This document shows, one piece after another, positions 44,430 to 53,797 of a DNA stretch of 64,000 bases. How positions within the stretch are numbered: position 1 is the stretch's first letter; the number at the start of each line of letters is the position of its first letter. Source of the stretch: Burkholderia sp. PAMC 26561. Its GTDB lineage: Bacteria; Pseudomonadota; Gammaproteobacteria; Burkholderiales; Burkholderiaceae. The stretch lies in NCBI RefSeq assembly GCF_001557535.2, contig NZ_CP014315.1:434001-498000 (forward strand). Reading direction: 5' to 3'. The notes under the pieces were generated by a model. That model worked only from the letters and a program-made list of their open reading frames with translations. It was not told where the DNA came from and made no database searches. A program made the translations under genes and the position numbers.

Positions 44430-46259
44430 GTGCCGGGAATAATTCCGACCATTGAATCCATGATTCCAGTTCGCGCGACTCGCCGCACGTTGTTTGCCCT
44501 CGCTGCAGGACTGGCTTTTCTGAGTGCAACGGGATATAGCGCGGCTCAAGTCGCGCAGATCAATGCACCAGGTATCGACGCCCAACGCCGTCAGGACGAA
44601 CAGCGTCAGCAAACCGAGGAACGGGCGAGCGAACGGCCGAGCGTGCAGACTGAGGCGCCTGTTTTACCGGTAATTGATCTCGCTTCGTTGCCACAAGAAA
44701 CGCCGTGCTTTGCGGTGCGCGAACTCCACCTGCTGCACAACCCTTTTGGTTGGCTCGATGCACTGTTGCAGCCAGTAATCGGTGCCTGCATCGGCAAGCA
44801 AGCGGTTCGCATCATTGGCGAAGCGGCAAGCAATGCGCTGATCGCGCGCGGCTTTATTACCTCGCGGGTGTTGATCCCTGAGCAGAACCTGGCGTCGGGT
44901 GTGCTGAACATGGAAGTGATTGCCGGGCGCGTGAGCGCGGTACGCGTTGCCACAGCGGAAGATTATGAACAGTCGCCGGCGGCGCCTTCCACCAAAGGGG
45001 CGGCCGAACAGCCTGGTGCCGCCGCTTCCAAAGTTGGCCGCGAGATTGGCTGGTCGCGCATGGTGCTTCCCACCTATCCAGGCGCAATCTACAACCAGCG
45101 CGATGTCGATCAGGCGCTCGAATCGATTCGCCGCTTGAGCGGACAGGCCGTCACCGCCTTCGATATCCAGCCAGGCCACACCTTGGGGGAATCGGTACTA
45201 CTCATCAAACCCGCCGCCGATCCGCTTGTGAGCAAGCGCTGGCACGCGACCATAGGCGCCGACAACTACGGCATCGATTCGACCGGACGCTTCAATCTGA
45301 ACGGCACGTTCACATTCGACTCGCCGCTGCACTTATACGATCAGCTCACGCTCTCGGGCAGCACCAACGCCGACTTTACTGATCACCAGAAAGCCTCGCG
45401 CTCGGGGTCCGTCAACTGGAACGTCCCTATGGGCTACGCGTCGTTCTTTGTGAACGCGAGCACGTCGCGTTATCTGCAAACCGTGGCCGGATACATGGAG
45501 CCGCAGCAATATCGCGGTGACAGCGCCGAGGTCAATGCCGGGATGGGCTACGTGCCATATCGCAGCGCATCGGCGCGCACCAGTGCCCAGGTCAAGTTCT
45601 ATCACCGCTTTAATCACGCGTATCTCGATGCCCAGCCAATCGATTACCAGGCGCGCGATCTGATTGGCTTGGAGACGACGCTTGCGCATCAGCAATATTT
45701 TGGACCCGCGGTGGTGAGTGGTGGCATCGCCTGGCGGCAAACGCTCCTGGGCATGACCAAGCTGCCTGGCACGGTAATCGGCGAACCCGACTGGAACGGC
45801 AAGACAAAGATTCTGAGCGGCAATGCGCAGGCCACGATTCCGTTCACCGTTGCGAACCAGACGCTGCGATACAGCGGCCAGTTCAACTGGCAGCACGCTT
45901 ATACGCCCCTGATTCCGAACGATGACCTGACCATCGGCTCCCCGTACACGGTGCGCGGCTTCGACGGTCAGACGACGCTTGCCGCCGAAAGCGGTTGGGT
46001 CTGGCGCAACGAACTCGGGCTGAGTTTCGCTGGACAGATGCCGTTCGTCGCATTCGATGCGGGACGGGTGAGCGGCCCCAATGTGCAGTATCTGCTGGGG
46101 CAAACCTTGATGGGCGCCGCGCTGGGCGTGCGTGGCCATGTTCCCGCGAGCCTTTATGCCGCGATCGATTTCGAGGTCACGCTCGGCTGGCCAGTGGTCA
46201 AGCCTCGCGGTTTTCCGGGCGGCCCGGCGCTGATGTTCCAGGCGAGCACGCTGTTCTAG
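44430..46259 (+). CDS. Two-partner secretion transporter, ShlB/FhaC/CdiB (TpsB) family
   Basis: A 609-residue outer-membrane protein. A signal peptide ends near GYSAAQ. A periplasmic N-terminal segment (about residues 55-110) precedes two POTRA domains (about 100-260). The beta-barrel carries the conserved VRGFDG loop near 506 and ends in Phe (ASTLF). It exports the filamentous TpsA partner encoded 38 bp downstream. It looks intact, although the partner is truncated. A GTG start at 44430 is used; an ATG at 44460 is the alternative. Confidence 0.92.
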   Translation: MPGIIPTIESMIPVRATRRTLFALAAGLAFLSATGYSAAQVAQINAPGIDAQRRQDEQRQQTEERASERPSVQTEAPVLPVIDLASLPQETPCFAVRELHLLHNPFGWLDALLQPVIGACIGKQAVRIIGEAASNALIARGFITSRVLIPEQNLASGVLNMEVIAGRVSAVRVATAEDYEQSPAAPSTKGAAEQPGAAASKVGREIGWSRMVLPTYPGAIYNQRDVDQALESIRRLSGQAVTAFDIQPGHTLGESVLLIKPAADPLVSKRWHATIGADNYGIDSTGRFNLNGTFTFDSPLHLYDQLTLSGSTNADFTDHQKASRSGSVNWNVPMGYASFFVNASTSRYLQTVAGYMEPQQYRGDSAEVNAGMGYVPYRSASARTSAQVKFYHRFNHAYLDAQPIDYQARDLIGLETTLAHQQYFGPAVVSGGIAWRQTLLGMTKLPGTVIGEPDWNGKTKILSGNAQATIPFTVANQTLRYSGQFNWQHAYTPLIPNDDLTIGSPYTVRGFDGQTTLAAESGWVWRNELGLSFAGQMPFVAFDAGRVSGPNVQYLLGQTLMGAALGVRGHVPASLYAAIDFEVTLGWPVVKPRGFPGGPALMFQASTLF

Positions 46260-46297
46260 CACGCATAAAAACAATAGCAACAACAAGAGGGAGAAGC

Positions 46298-48169
46298 ATG
46301 AATCAGGGTCGTTTCCGGTTAGTGTTCAGTGGTCTGCACGGCATGATGATGGCGGTTGCCGAGTTCGTGAGCGCACAGGGCAAAGCCGAAGCGGCGGGTG
46401 ATCGGAGTGCTCCGGCCAGTGCGCATGAATCGTCTGACACGCCGTGGTTCGCCACTCGCAAGTCCACCTTCGCCGCGCTCTGCCTGTTCGGTCTGCAACC
46501 GCTTCTGGTCGATGTAGCGCACGCGCAGGCCGCGCTGCCCGTCACACCCGATCGCAACGCAAGCGGTGCGCATCCGGTGGTGAGCGTGGCTGGAAACGGC
46601 GTTCCAGTGGTCAACATCGTGGCCCCGAATGCGGCCGGCACGAGCCATAACAAGTACACGGATTACAACGTTGGACAAAAGGGTCTGGTTTTAAACAACA
46701 GCGGCCAGAACAGCCAGACGCAAACCGCAGGCTGGGTGCAGGGCAATCCGTTCATGGGCAACCAGAGCGCGCGGACCATCCTGAACGAAGTCACCAGCGG
46801 CAATCGCTCGCAACTGCTTGGCATGACCGAAGTCGCAGGCCGCGCGGCCAATGTCGTCATCGCCAATCCGGCGGGGATTTATTGCAATGGCTGCGGTTTC
46901 ATTGCCGCGCCGCGCGTGACGCTCACCACGGGCGTGCCTGTGCTGGACGCCAATGGCGCGTTGAGCCGCCTCAATGTCATGCAAGGCGCAATCACGATTG
47001 ACGGTCAGGGGCTCGACACGCGTGGTGCCAGTCAAACTGATCTGATAGCGCGTGCAATGGAGATCAATGGCCAGATCTGGGCGCAGCAACTGAACGCAAC
47101 GGCAGGCGCGAATCAGGTGAACTACACCGATGGCGGTGCCACACCGATTCCTGGAACCGGTGCACGGCCGGTGGTCGCTATCGATGTGTCGGCGCTCGGC
47201 AGCATGTACGTCAACAACGCGGTGCGGCTGGTGGGCACCGAACTGGGCGTGGGTGTGAACCTCGGCGGCACGCTTAATTCGCTCACCGGCGATATCCAGG
47301 TGGCGAGCAACGGTGACGTCACGATTACGCCCAAGGGTGCGTTGCTCGCTGCGAACAATGCGCAGGTCAGTGCCACGTCGATTACTAACGCGGGGACGGT
47401 AGCAAGCGATGGCAATGTCGCGCTCATCGCGACCCAGGCGCTCACAAATGTGGGAACCGTCACGGCCAGAACGAATCTTGGCGGCACGGGCCAAAGCGTG
47501 GCGAATAGCGGCACGTTGGCGGGCGGTATCGCGACCGATGGCACCGTGAACGCGGCAGGGAGCGTGAGCGTCATTGCGTCGGGTGTATTGCAGAACAGCG
47601 GCACGATTCAGGGTGGGCAGAACGCACTGGTGCAAGCCGCGAACGGTGATCTGTCGAACGGCTCGATTCACGCGGGCAAGGTTGCCACGCTCGCCGTTGC
47701 AGGCGACGTGCTGCACACCAACGCAACGCTGGACGCGCCCTCGCTCGATGTGCGCGTTGGCGGGACGCTTACCAATCAGCACGGCTCGATTGCGAGTCAG
47801 GCACCGTTGAACCTGACGGTGGGCGCACTCGATAACCGTAGCGGCGTGGTGTCCTCGCAAGGCTCGCTCAATATCGATACCGCGAACGTGCAGAACGCCG
47901 GCGGCCAGCTTGTCGCGCAGCAGGACATTGCGGTGCATGCATCGAATATCGGCAATCAGGGCGGCACGATTGGATCGGTGACGGGCGCGGCGGCGGTATC
48001 GGCGATTGTGCTCGATAATTCCAGCGGCACGATCAGTGCCGCGCAGGCCAGCAGCGTCACCGCAAGCAACCTGACGAATGCGCAAGGGCACATCAGCGGC
48101 GATTGGGTACCCTCTTGGAGCCAAAAGCAAAATGAGCAAGCTGGAAGCAATAGTGACGAGCCCGCCTGA
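46298..48169 (+). pseudogene. Truncated TpsA/CdiA-type exoprotein, fused out of frame to a toxin tail
   Basis: A 623-residue N-terminal piece of a filamentous hemagglutinin/CdiA protein, normally several thousand residues. It starts at the ATG at 46298 behind GAGGGAG. The extended signal peptide region (NQGRFRLVFSGLHGMMMAVAEF) is followed by a long signal. The TPS domain has NVVIANPAGIYCNGCGFI, and FHA repeats such as NLTNAQGHISG run to about 48100. After HISGD the frame changes to about 22 residues of non-family sequence and stops at 48169. The next frame over ends LGTLLEPKAK with TGA overlapping the immunity ATG. I infer a deletion that joined the repeat region to the 3' end of the toxin. 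Confidence 0.8.
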
Positions 48170-48359
48170 TCGTGAAAGTGTGGTCTTTGAAATCTTGTAC
48201 GAGAATCGGCAGGTTGCGGAAATATCGAAGGAACCTGGTCATGGTTACGAAATTGAAATTTATCCGGCTGCCAATAACGGCGCTTGGCACTTTGATTTAA
48301 ACGAATTTAAAGCGATGCTGGACGACGGCATCAAGGAGTTGGCAAGCAATCCACAGTAA
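48132..48359 (+). CDS. Probable CDI-type immunity protein
   Basis: A 75-residue acidic protein starting MSKLEAIVTSPPDRESVVFE. The pattern, with EIYPAANNGAWHFDLNEF, resembles small immunity proteins found behind polymorphic toxins. The ATG is part of ATGA with the stop of a lost toxin frame, the coupling usual for toxin-immunity pairs. It overlaps the end of the truncated TpsA frame. With its toxin deleted it is an orphan, possibly still protecting against related strains. Exact immunity family not assigned. Confidence 0.6.
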   Translation: MSKLEAIVTSPPDRESVVFEILYENRQVAEISKEPGHGYEIEIYPAANNGAWHFDLNEFKAMLDDGIKELASNPQ

Positions 48360-48364
48360 GATTA

Positions 48365-48400
48365 AAACAACGAACCCGGCCGCAGCCGGGTTCGTTGTTT
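48365..48400 (+). terminator. Rho-independent terminator after the immunity gene
   Basis: A perfect 16-bp stem, AAACAACGAACCCGGC with its complement, around the 4-nt loop CGCA, ending in TTT. It starts a few bases after the immunity stop. Its A-rich left arm also gives U-rich ends on the other strand, where it would serve the SymE-like gene (48406). Confidence 0.9.
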
Positions 48401-48405
48401 GTGGT

Positions 48406-48630
48406 TCAAGCTGGCGTAATGATCAACTTACCGTCTTCAACATGAACGCAAACGCGACTATCGGGTTTAAAGCCAGCCTGCTTGAGCCAGCGGCCCATGA
48501 GCCGAATACGCGGGATGGGCCGTTGCCTCGCTGGTCGATGCGACGGATGGTCTGTCCATCGAATGGCTCTCTCGCAGGCCATAAAGCGTTCTGTAACGGT
48601 CGAGCTTGATTTAAGATTGGCGTCAACCAT
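48406..48630 (-). CDS. SymE-like type I toxin-antitoxin family protein
   Basis: A 74-residue protein starting at the ATG at 48630 behind AAGGAG. PIPRIRLMGRWLKQAGFKPD followed by CVHVEDGKLIITPA is the SymE pattern, an AbrB-fold-derived toxin with possible RNA-linked or nucleoid activity. In E. coli it is controlled by an antisense RNA, SymR; no such RNA is shown here. Its start region overlaps the 5' end of the CdiA fragment on the other strand. Confidence 0.8.
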   Translation of the reverse strand: MVDANLKSSSTVTERFMACERAIRWTDHPSHRPARQRPIPRIRLMGRWLKQAGFKPDSRVCVHVEDGKLIITPA

Positions 48631-49081
48631 GGTCAACTCCTTCTGTGAGTTGGTGGTGGAAAGAAGGCGGTACGTATCGAGCGGAAATGCAGGCGGCGGG
48701 CGCTGCGCTCGTGGGTGGTTTGGGTGAGGCATAGCAAGTGCGGCAGGTTCAGCAGCGGGCGCTGGTTTGGCATCGATATCGGCAGGCAAGCTCAATGTGC
48801 TGAGCGATTCAATCGCCAACTCCAGTCCGACGGCTAATGCAGATATCGACAGAACACTAGGGAATATTGTGACGAACGTGATTGCCACGGGCACGGGTGC
48901 AGCGGTCGGTGGTGGCGATGCGGGTGCGTTCGCAGGGTATAACGTTGACCGCTTCAACCGGCAACTTCACCCTGAAAAGAAAGTGATCAAGGATTTATCG
49001 AACGGTGATAAAGATAAAGAACACTGTCTCGAGGCTGCTGGCTGTGCACTGGTCCACTGTGCTGCTGAATCAAAGCCCTGA
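48619..49081 (+). pseudogene. Frameshifted CdiA pretoxin-region fragment
   Basis: A remnant of the region before the toxin of a CdiA protein. One frame reads WWKEGGTYRAEMQAAG then ALVGGLGEA and hits TAG at 48731. A second frame continues as AAGSAAGAGLASISAGKLN, DRTLGNIVTNVIATG and FAGYNVDRFNRQLHPEKK. It stops after LEAAGCALVHCAAE at 49081. These are conserved CdiA motifs of Burkholderia-type CDI systems, so this piece and the truncated exoprotein at 46298 probably derive from one or two ancestral cdiA genes. Confidence 0.7.
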
Positions 49082-49824
49082 TAATGTCATCAAGCGCGTC
49101 GGCCGCCGCGAACAGCCTATTGAGCGAGATGCCAATGGCGACCGAGATGCGTTCGCGTGAGTGCTGTCGACGCAGTACGCGTCGCGCAGACCGCGATAGT
49201 GCGGTACGTGTCATATACAGTCCCTTTTCGGCGCGGGCGCGTAACTGCTGCCGACGACCCGCGGAGCCGACCGGAAACGCATGAATTGCTGCATCTGGAG
49301 ATCGACAGATCGCGTCACCACGACATGTTGATAACCTCAACCCTTTTCGCCATCTTGCAGGGCTTTTATGCCACATGCTTCGTGGGATCTATGATTCGCG
49401 CGTACACGATCCGACGCTAAATCGCGTGGAGTACTGTGTTTTCCTTGGTGTGCTTCCCGAAGTGATCTGTCGAAAGCTAAAAAATAACCGACATGAACCG
49501 GCAGACATGGTTGCCGCGTCAATTCCACCGTTTAGGTACCCGATCTATTCTTTATAAGAATGAATCTTATGAACGGGTTGGGGATTATCTTCAGCGCAGA
49601 TAGCTTATACAATTCGCCTCTAGTTAAGAACAGAGAAAACGTCGTCTACGTTTCATTCTTCGAGAAAGTGTTTTGGGTTCAAGCTTTCCAAAACGATTAA
49701 TAGTCCTTCAGAGTCATCTTGAACTGGTCATCAGGGCACTGCCGTCTTATCCGCTTCGCCGAGACGCTTCGCCAAAGGCCAACTTGCGTCTCCAACGCCA
49801 ACTAATCTGCTTAAGGAAAATTCT
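49082..49824. other. Gene-poor stretch between CDI remnants and an SDR gene
   Basis: About 740 bp without a gene I can support. The last 350 bp are clearly A+T-rich. Short frames on both strands (for example a minus-strand one ending near 48990) show no domain. It may be the worn edge of an acquired segment; the A+T-rich end probably holds the SDR promoter. Confidence 0.4.
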
Positions 49825-50619
49825 ATGAACATCAATCTAAAAGGCCGGAAGGCAATCGTAACGGGCTCTACCGCCGGTATCGGTCGAGCGATTGTCGAGG
49901 GGCTGGCGCGCGCTGGAGCGTCTGTCGTGATAAACGGCCGAGGCGAAGAACGGGTTAGCAAAGCTGTTCAGGAGATACGTCAGCTATTTCCCGAGTCCGA
50001 TATCGATGGCGTCGTCGCCGACTTGGCCACAGCTAAAGGCGCAGCATCTTTTTTCGAGCAAGTGGAAGGCGCCGACATTTTGATCAATAACCTGGGCACG
50101 GCAAAGCCCAAGCCCTTTGACGAGCTCACCGATGATGATTGGCTCAACCTGTTCCAGATCAACGTCTTGAGTGGTGTAAGGATGACTCGCCATTACCTAC
50201 CGAAAATGGTGAAGCGAGGGTGGGGACGAGTTGTGTTCATCAGCAGCGAGTCCGCACTGGCCATACCAAAGGAAATGATCGACTACGGTATGACAAAGAC
50301 GGCGCAACTTGCAATTTCCAGAGGAGTTGCGGAAACAGTCGGCGGAACAGGTGTAACGGTAAATTCAGTCCTTCCAGGCCCGACGCGCTCCGAAATCATG
50401 TCGAACTGGATGAAATCCGGGGCCGAGAGCCAAGGCATCACCCAAGAAGCCGCCGAGCAGCAATTTCTAAAAACAACGCGTCCCACATCGCTCATCAACC
50501 GATTCGCAACCACGGAAGAGGTTGCAAATATGGTTGTGTACGTCTGTTCAGAGCAGGCTTCGGCCACTACTGGTGCCGCGCTACGAGTGGACGGCGGCAT
50601 CGTCAGATTTGTTGCGTAA
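49825..50619 (+). CDS. SDR-family oxidoreductase (3-oxoacyl-reductase-like)
   Basis: A 264-residue short-chain dehydrogenase starting MNINLKGRKAIVTGSTAGIG, with the cofactor motif at about residues 12-20. NNLG replaces NNAG near 91, and SSES with YGMTKTAQL holds the catalytic Ser, Tyr and Lys. Codon use is visibly less GC-biased than in flanking genes, which with the gene-poor surroundings suggests transfer. The substrate is unknown. Confidence 0.9.
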   Translation: MNINLKGRKAIVTGSTAGIGRAIVEGLARAGASVVINGRGEERVSKAVQEIRQLFPESDIDGVVADLATAKGAASFFEQVEGADILINNLGTAKPKPFDELTDDDWLNLFQINVLSGVRMTRHYLPKMVKRGWGRVVFISSESALAIPKEMIDYGMTKTAQLAISRGVAETVGGTGVTVNSVLPGPTRSEIMSNWMKSGAESQGITQEAAEQQFLKTTRPTSLINRFATTEEVANMVVYVCSEQASATTGAALRVDGGIVRFVA

Positions 50620-51225
50620 AGCTAAGCGTATTTGGACTTCACGGTCGACTTGGCACCGACGGATGATTCGATCGATTCGCCTATGGTCGGCTCACCGCTC
50701 GGCTGTGCACGAACGTTGAAATCGCTTCGACGAGTTGGTCCGCCAGAGGCAAGTCTGGATCCGAGTGCGCGGCGAGGTTTTTGTTCCGGTCTGCCTTATC
50801 GACACGCTTGAGGACGTGGTTTGCGTTGGCGACCAGCACGAGTCCGGCCTGGGGGTACGAACGACATCTATCTCTAGCGACAATTGTCAGCGATCCAGAG
50901 TTTGGTGTCGATTGTCCGCTCGTGGCCGGGCTCTGCACTACGGACGATCGGCCGTACCCGACCCCCAATCGACCTTTGAAGGGCCGCGCATCGAACGGCC
51001 GTTTTCAAGGTATTGCAGACCTTCGCGCACTCTTGCCAAACGACCCCTTGTCTCGTCTTTAGTGTCGACTTCCCTTGCACACCAAGCAACATCCGTATTT
51101 AGCAAGAACAGACGTGCCCGCTATCAGGAAACATCGTGCGACAAATGCATCTGCATTGCATGCGAGCATGCCTCCTTCGTATTCGGTGTCCCTCAGGGAC
51201 TGATGGTTCGCGAAGGCCTTCAAGA
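50620..51225. other. Gene-poor stretch upstream of the amidase 3' end
   Basis: About 600 bp with no supported gene. A minus-strand frame around 50681-50968 reads PQAGLVLVANANHVLKRVDK and then LPLADQLVEAISTFV, protein-like but without a recognisable family or good start. It may be a remnant. Confidence 0.35.
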
Positions 51226-52635
51226 TCAAAGCGCCGGATGAAGACTGCGTACCGGGCTCACCGCTTCGAGCAGGGAGGCGACGTGGAGAATGGTGGATTC
51301 CGCTTGCCACGCGCCGACGACCTGCACGTTGATTGGCATCCCTTCCTTGCTCGTACCGAACCGCATCGCCAAGCCCGGCAAGCCAGTTACGTTCAGCGGC
51401 ACCGTTGCGCCTTGCAGGTAGGTGGCATCTACCGTCTGACCGTCGATGACGAAGCTTTCGACGCCATGTTTGTGAGCTGAGATCGGCAGCACATGGGTGA
51501 TCAGCGCGTCGTATCGGGTGAAATAGTCGGCATAGCCATCGCGCAGTCGCTCGGCTGCCTGCTCAGCCTCGATAAAGTCCTGCATCGACGTATCAGGCAA
51601 TGAGAGCATCGTCTTGGCCATCTTGTAGATTTCATTCTGGCTGCGGCCTGCCGTGGCGGCCGCAAAGGCGGGCTTCATTTCCATCACATGGAGCTTGTTG
51701 AATACGTCGAGCGCAAAATCGCGTTCGAGTGCAGGGATACCGACGGGTTCTACGAAAACGCCTTGATCCTTTAGTGCGTCGGCGGCTGCCTTAACCGTCG
51801 CCGAAACCTCTGGATCGACGGGCCCGAAGCCAGGGCCGACCATCCAGCCTACGCGTAAGGGACAAGCCGGGGCGCGACCCATACCCGCATCGAATTGGAC
51901 CGTGCTGCTCGCAAACGCATCCTTGCCGTCTGGTCCGCTCAATATCGAAAACGCCAGCGCGATGTCACGCACCGAGCGGGCCATCGGGCCGACATGCCAG
52001 AATCGACGTGGTGCACGGGGCCAAATACCTGTCATCGGCACACGGCCATGCGTAGCTTTCATGGAAGTGATGCCGGTCTGTGCCGCCGGGCCACGCACAG
52101 AAATAGCGAGGTCTGTCCCTAGTCCAATCGGAGACATCCCTGAGGCGATTGCCGCCGATTCGCCGCCGCTCGAGCCACCTGGCGTGCGGGTCAAATCCCA
52201 CGGGTTATTCGAACGACCGGACAGCAGATTGTCAGTCTCGATCCAGTAGGAAAACTCGGGGAGATTCGTCTTTGCGAGCAGGATACCGCCCGCTTTTTTC
52301 ATGCGCGCGACACTGGTTGCATCGGTATCCGGGCGGCGATCTTTGAAGATGGGCGATCCGCGCTGGGTCAACACGCCAGCCGTGTCGATCGAATCTTTGA
52401 CGGTGAAGGGGACGCCATGCAGCGGACCCAGTTCATCTCCGGCCAGGACCGCGGCTTCGGCGGCCTTTGCAATCTTCAGCGCTTCGTCCGCTACCGTCAC
52501 TATCGCGTTCACTTTCGGGTTCACGGCGGCAATACGGTCAAGGTGCGCCTGCATGACTTCGACCGGCGAAACTTCCTTGGTGCGGATAAGTTCGGCCAGC
52601 GCTGTCGCGTCTTGAAAGAATAAGTCGTTTTTCAT
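51226..52635 (-). CDS. Amidase-signature hydrolase
   Basis: A 469-residue amidase-signature enzyme. The Lys of the Ser-Ser-Lys triad is in GVPFTVKDS, the cis-Ser in PGGSSGGESAA, and the nucleophile in TDLAISVRGPAAQ. The last region usually reads GGS(I/V)R; here the two glycines are replaced by A and I, while Ser and Arg remain. It may hydrolyse an amide or nitrile-derived substrate. It is divergent from a TetR regulator that shares its promoter region. Confidence 0.9.
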   Translation of the reverse strand: MKNDLFFQDATALAELIRTKEVSPVEVMQAHLDRIAAVNPKVNAIVTVADEALKIAKAAEAAVLAGDELGPLHGVPFTVKDSIDTAGVLTQRGSPIFKDRRPDTDATSVARMKKAGGILLAKTNLPEFSYWIETDNLLSGRSNNPWDLTRTPGGSSGGESAAIASGMSPIGLGTDLAISVRGPAAQTGITSMKATHGRVPMTGIWPRAPRRFWHVGPMARSVRDIALAFSILSGPDGKDAFASSTVQFDAGMGRAPACPLRVGWMVGPGFGPVDPEVSATVKAAADALKDQGVFVEPVGIPALERDFALDVFNKLHVMEMKPAFAAATAGRSQNEIYKMAKTMLSLPDTSMQDFIEAEQAAERLRDGYADYFTRYDALITHVLPISAHKHGVESFVIDGQTVDATYLQGATVPLNVTGLPGLAMRFGTSKEGMPINVQVVGAWQAESTILHVASLLEAVSPVRSLHPAL

Positions 52636-52682
52636 AGAGCAGCCTCTTGGGTTGGGGAGCGGTCAAACGGCGTCAAATAAAA

Positions 52683-52700
52683 CTAACTAACGTTTGTTAG
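52683..52700. promoter_or_regulatory. Probable TetR operator between amidase and TetR genes
   Basis: An 18-bp near-palindrome, CTAACTAAC followed by GTTTGTTAG (8 of 9 positions paired), lies 48-57 bp from both divergent starts. Position and symmetry suit the TetR regulator encoded at 52757, likely repressing both genes. Inference. Confidence 0.5.
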
Positions 52701-52756
52701 GTAGACGATAGACGCTATACTTGTCGTCGTCAACACTTCTTTCACCGCAGGGATTT

Positions 52757-53338
52757 ATGAAGAACCAGCCGAGCACAAGCCCGAGTTCCAGCGACAAGAT
52801 TCTTGTTGCTGCGACCAGAATTGCGCAGGCCCACGGCTTTGGCGGATTGAACATGCGTGCGCTTGCCGATGATCTGGGTATCAAGGCCGCTAGCCTTTAT
52901 TACCATTTCTCCAGTAAGGCGGACCTTGCCGCCGCGGTGGCCAGACTTTACTGGGAAGACTCGGCGGCTACGCTGGAAGCCTTCTTGATCGAGACCCCTG
53001 CTCCTGCCGAGTGTTTGCGCAGATACCCGAATACGTTTCGTAAATCGTTGGAAAGCGACAACCGCATTTGTCTTTGCAGCTTCATGACGGCCGAGTACGA
53101 CGATCTCCCCGAGGGCGTGAGGGCCGAAGTGCGGGCATTCACTGAAGTGAACGTCGCGTGGCTTAAAAGGGTCATCGTGGCGGGCGCGATGGTTGGCGCC
53201 CAAGACGCCGAAAATCGTGCACGGGCGATTTTTGCTGCAGTTTCAGGCGCGCAATTAATGGCGCGTGGCCGTTCCGATATCGCCCTCTTCGATGCCTTGA
53301 TAAACAGTTATCGCGAGGCCGGACTGATCCCGGCATAA
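52757..53338 (+). CDS. TetR-family transcriptional regulator
   Basis: A 193-residue regulator, ATG at 52757 behind CAGGGA. The helix-turn-helix, about residues 20-55, reads MRALADDLGIKAASLYYHFS. The C-terminal ligand domain is of the short AcrR/YjdC-like type (EVNVAWLKRVIVAGAMVGAQ). Divergent from the amidase with the operator at 52683-52700 between them. Confidence 0.92.
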   Translation: MKNQPSTSPSSSDKILVAATRIAQAHGFGGLNMRALADDLGIKAASLYYHFSSKADLAAAVARLYWEDSAATLEAFLIETPAPAECLRRYPNTFRKSLESDNRICLCSFMTAEYDDLPEGVRAEVRAFTEVNVAWLKRVIVAGAMVGAQDAENRARAIFAAVSGAQLMARGRSDIALFDALINSYREAGLIPA

Positions 53339-53459
53339 AAGAGGCATGCGGAATTGGTCTCCGCTGGACGCGTCACATCGACCGTAATAAAGCGTCTGCT
53401 ATTCCCTTGAAACTGCAAGGTGAATCGAGACTGGCCGCGTTCCATTTAGCGAGAGAGCC

Positions 53460-53795
53460 TCAACCGTTGACCGCCGCAGTAACCACAATGAGAGCCGAAA
53501 AGACCAGCGCCGGGGCGAGATGCCGGAACGGCTCCCGATTTCGTAGCAGCGTGAAGAGCGCACCGATCATGATCGCACCGGCCAGCGTCAGGCCTAAAAC
53601 CCTGGTTTGCCGTCCAGGAAGAAGTGTTGCACTGAGCAGTTCGAGAGCGCCACACAGCAACGGAAACCATGCCGGGTAACCCCATCGTGCGAAGTCGCGC
53701 TTCACCGCGCCGAGCCCCGCGAGATTGACCACCCCGGCAACCGCGAACAGAACCGCTGCGATCGTCGCGAGAATCGACTGGAAATTCAACGCCAT
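53460..53795 (-). CDS. DoxX-like membrane protein
   Basis: A 111-residue protein with four hydrophobic helices and the DoxX-family pattern (FAVAGVVNLAGLGAVKRDF, WFPLLCGALELLSATLL). The ATG at 53795 follows CGGAG at 7-bp spacing. It begins just before the end of the upstream epimerase gene, so the two are one operon on the minus strand. The biochemical role is unknown. Confidence 0.85.
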   Translation of the reverse strand: MALNFQSILATIAAVLFAVAGVVNLAGLGAVKRDFARWGYPAWFPLLCGALELLSATLLPGRQTRVLGLTLAGAIMIGALFTLLRNREPFRHLAPALVFSALIVVTAAVNG

Positions 53796-53797
53796 CG

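Noticed and set aside
45995..46297. Upstream extension of the TpsA frame inside the TpsB gene
   Set aside because: A strong GAGGGAG site and the extended signal peptide region fix the start at 46298; the extension overlaps the TpsB barrel.
50681..50968. Possible regulator or transposase remnant on the minus strand
   Set aside because: The text looks protein-like in places but matches no family I can name and lacks a start signal; recorded only as a gene-poor stretch.
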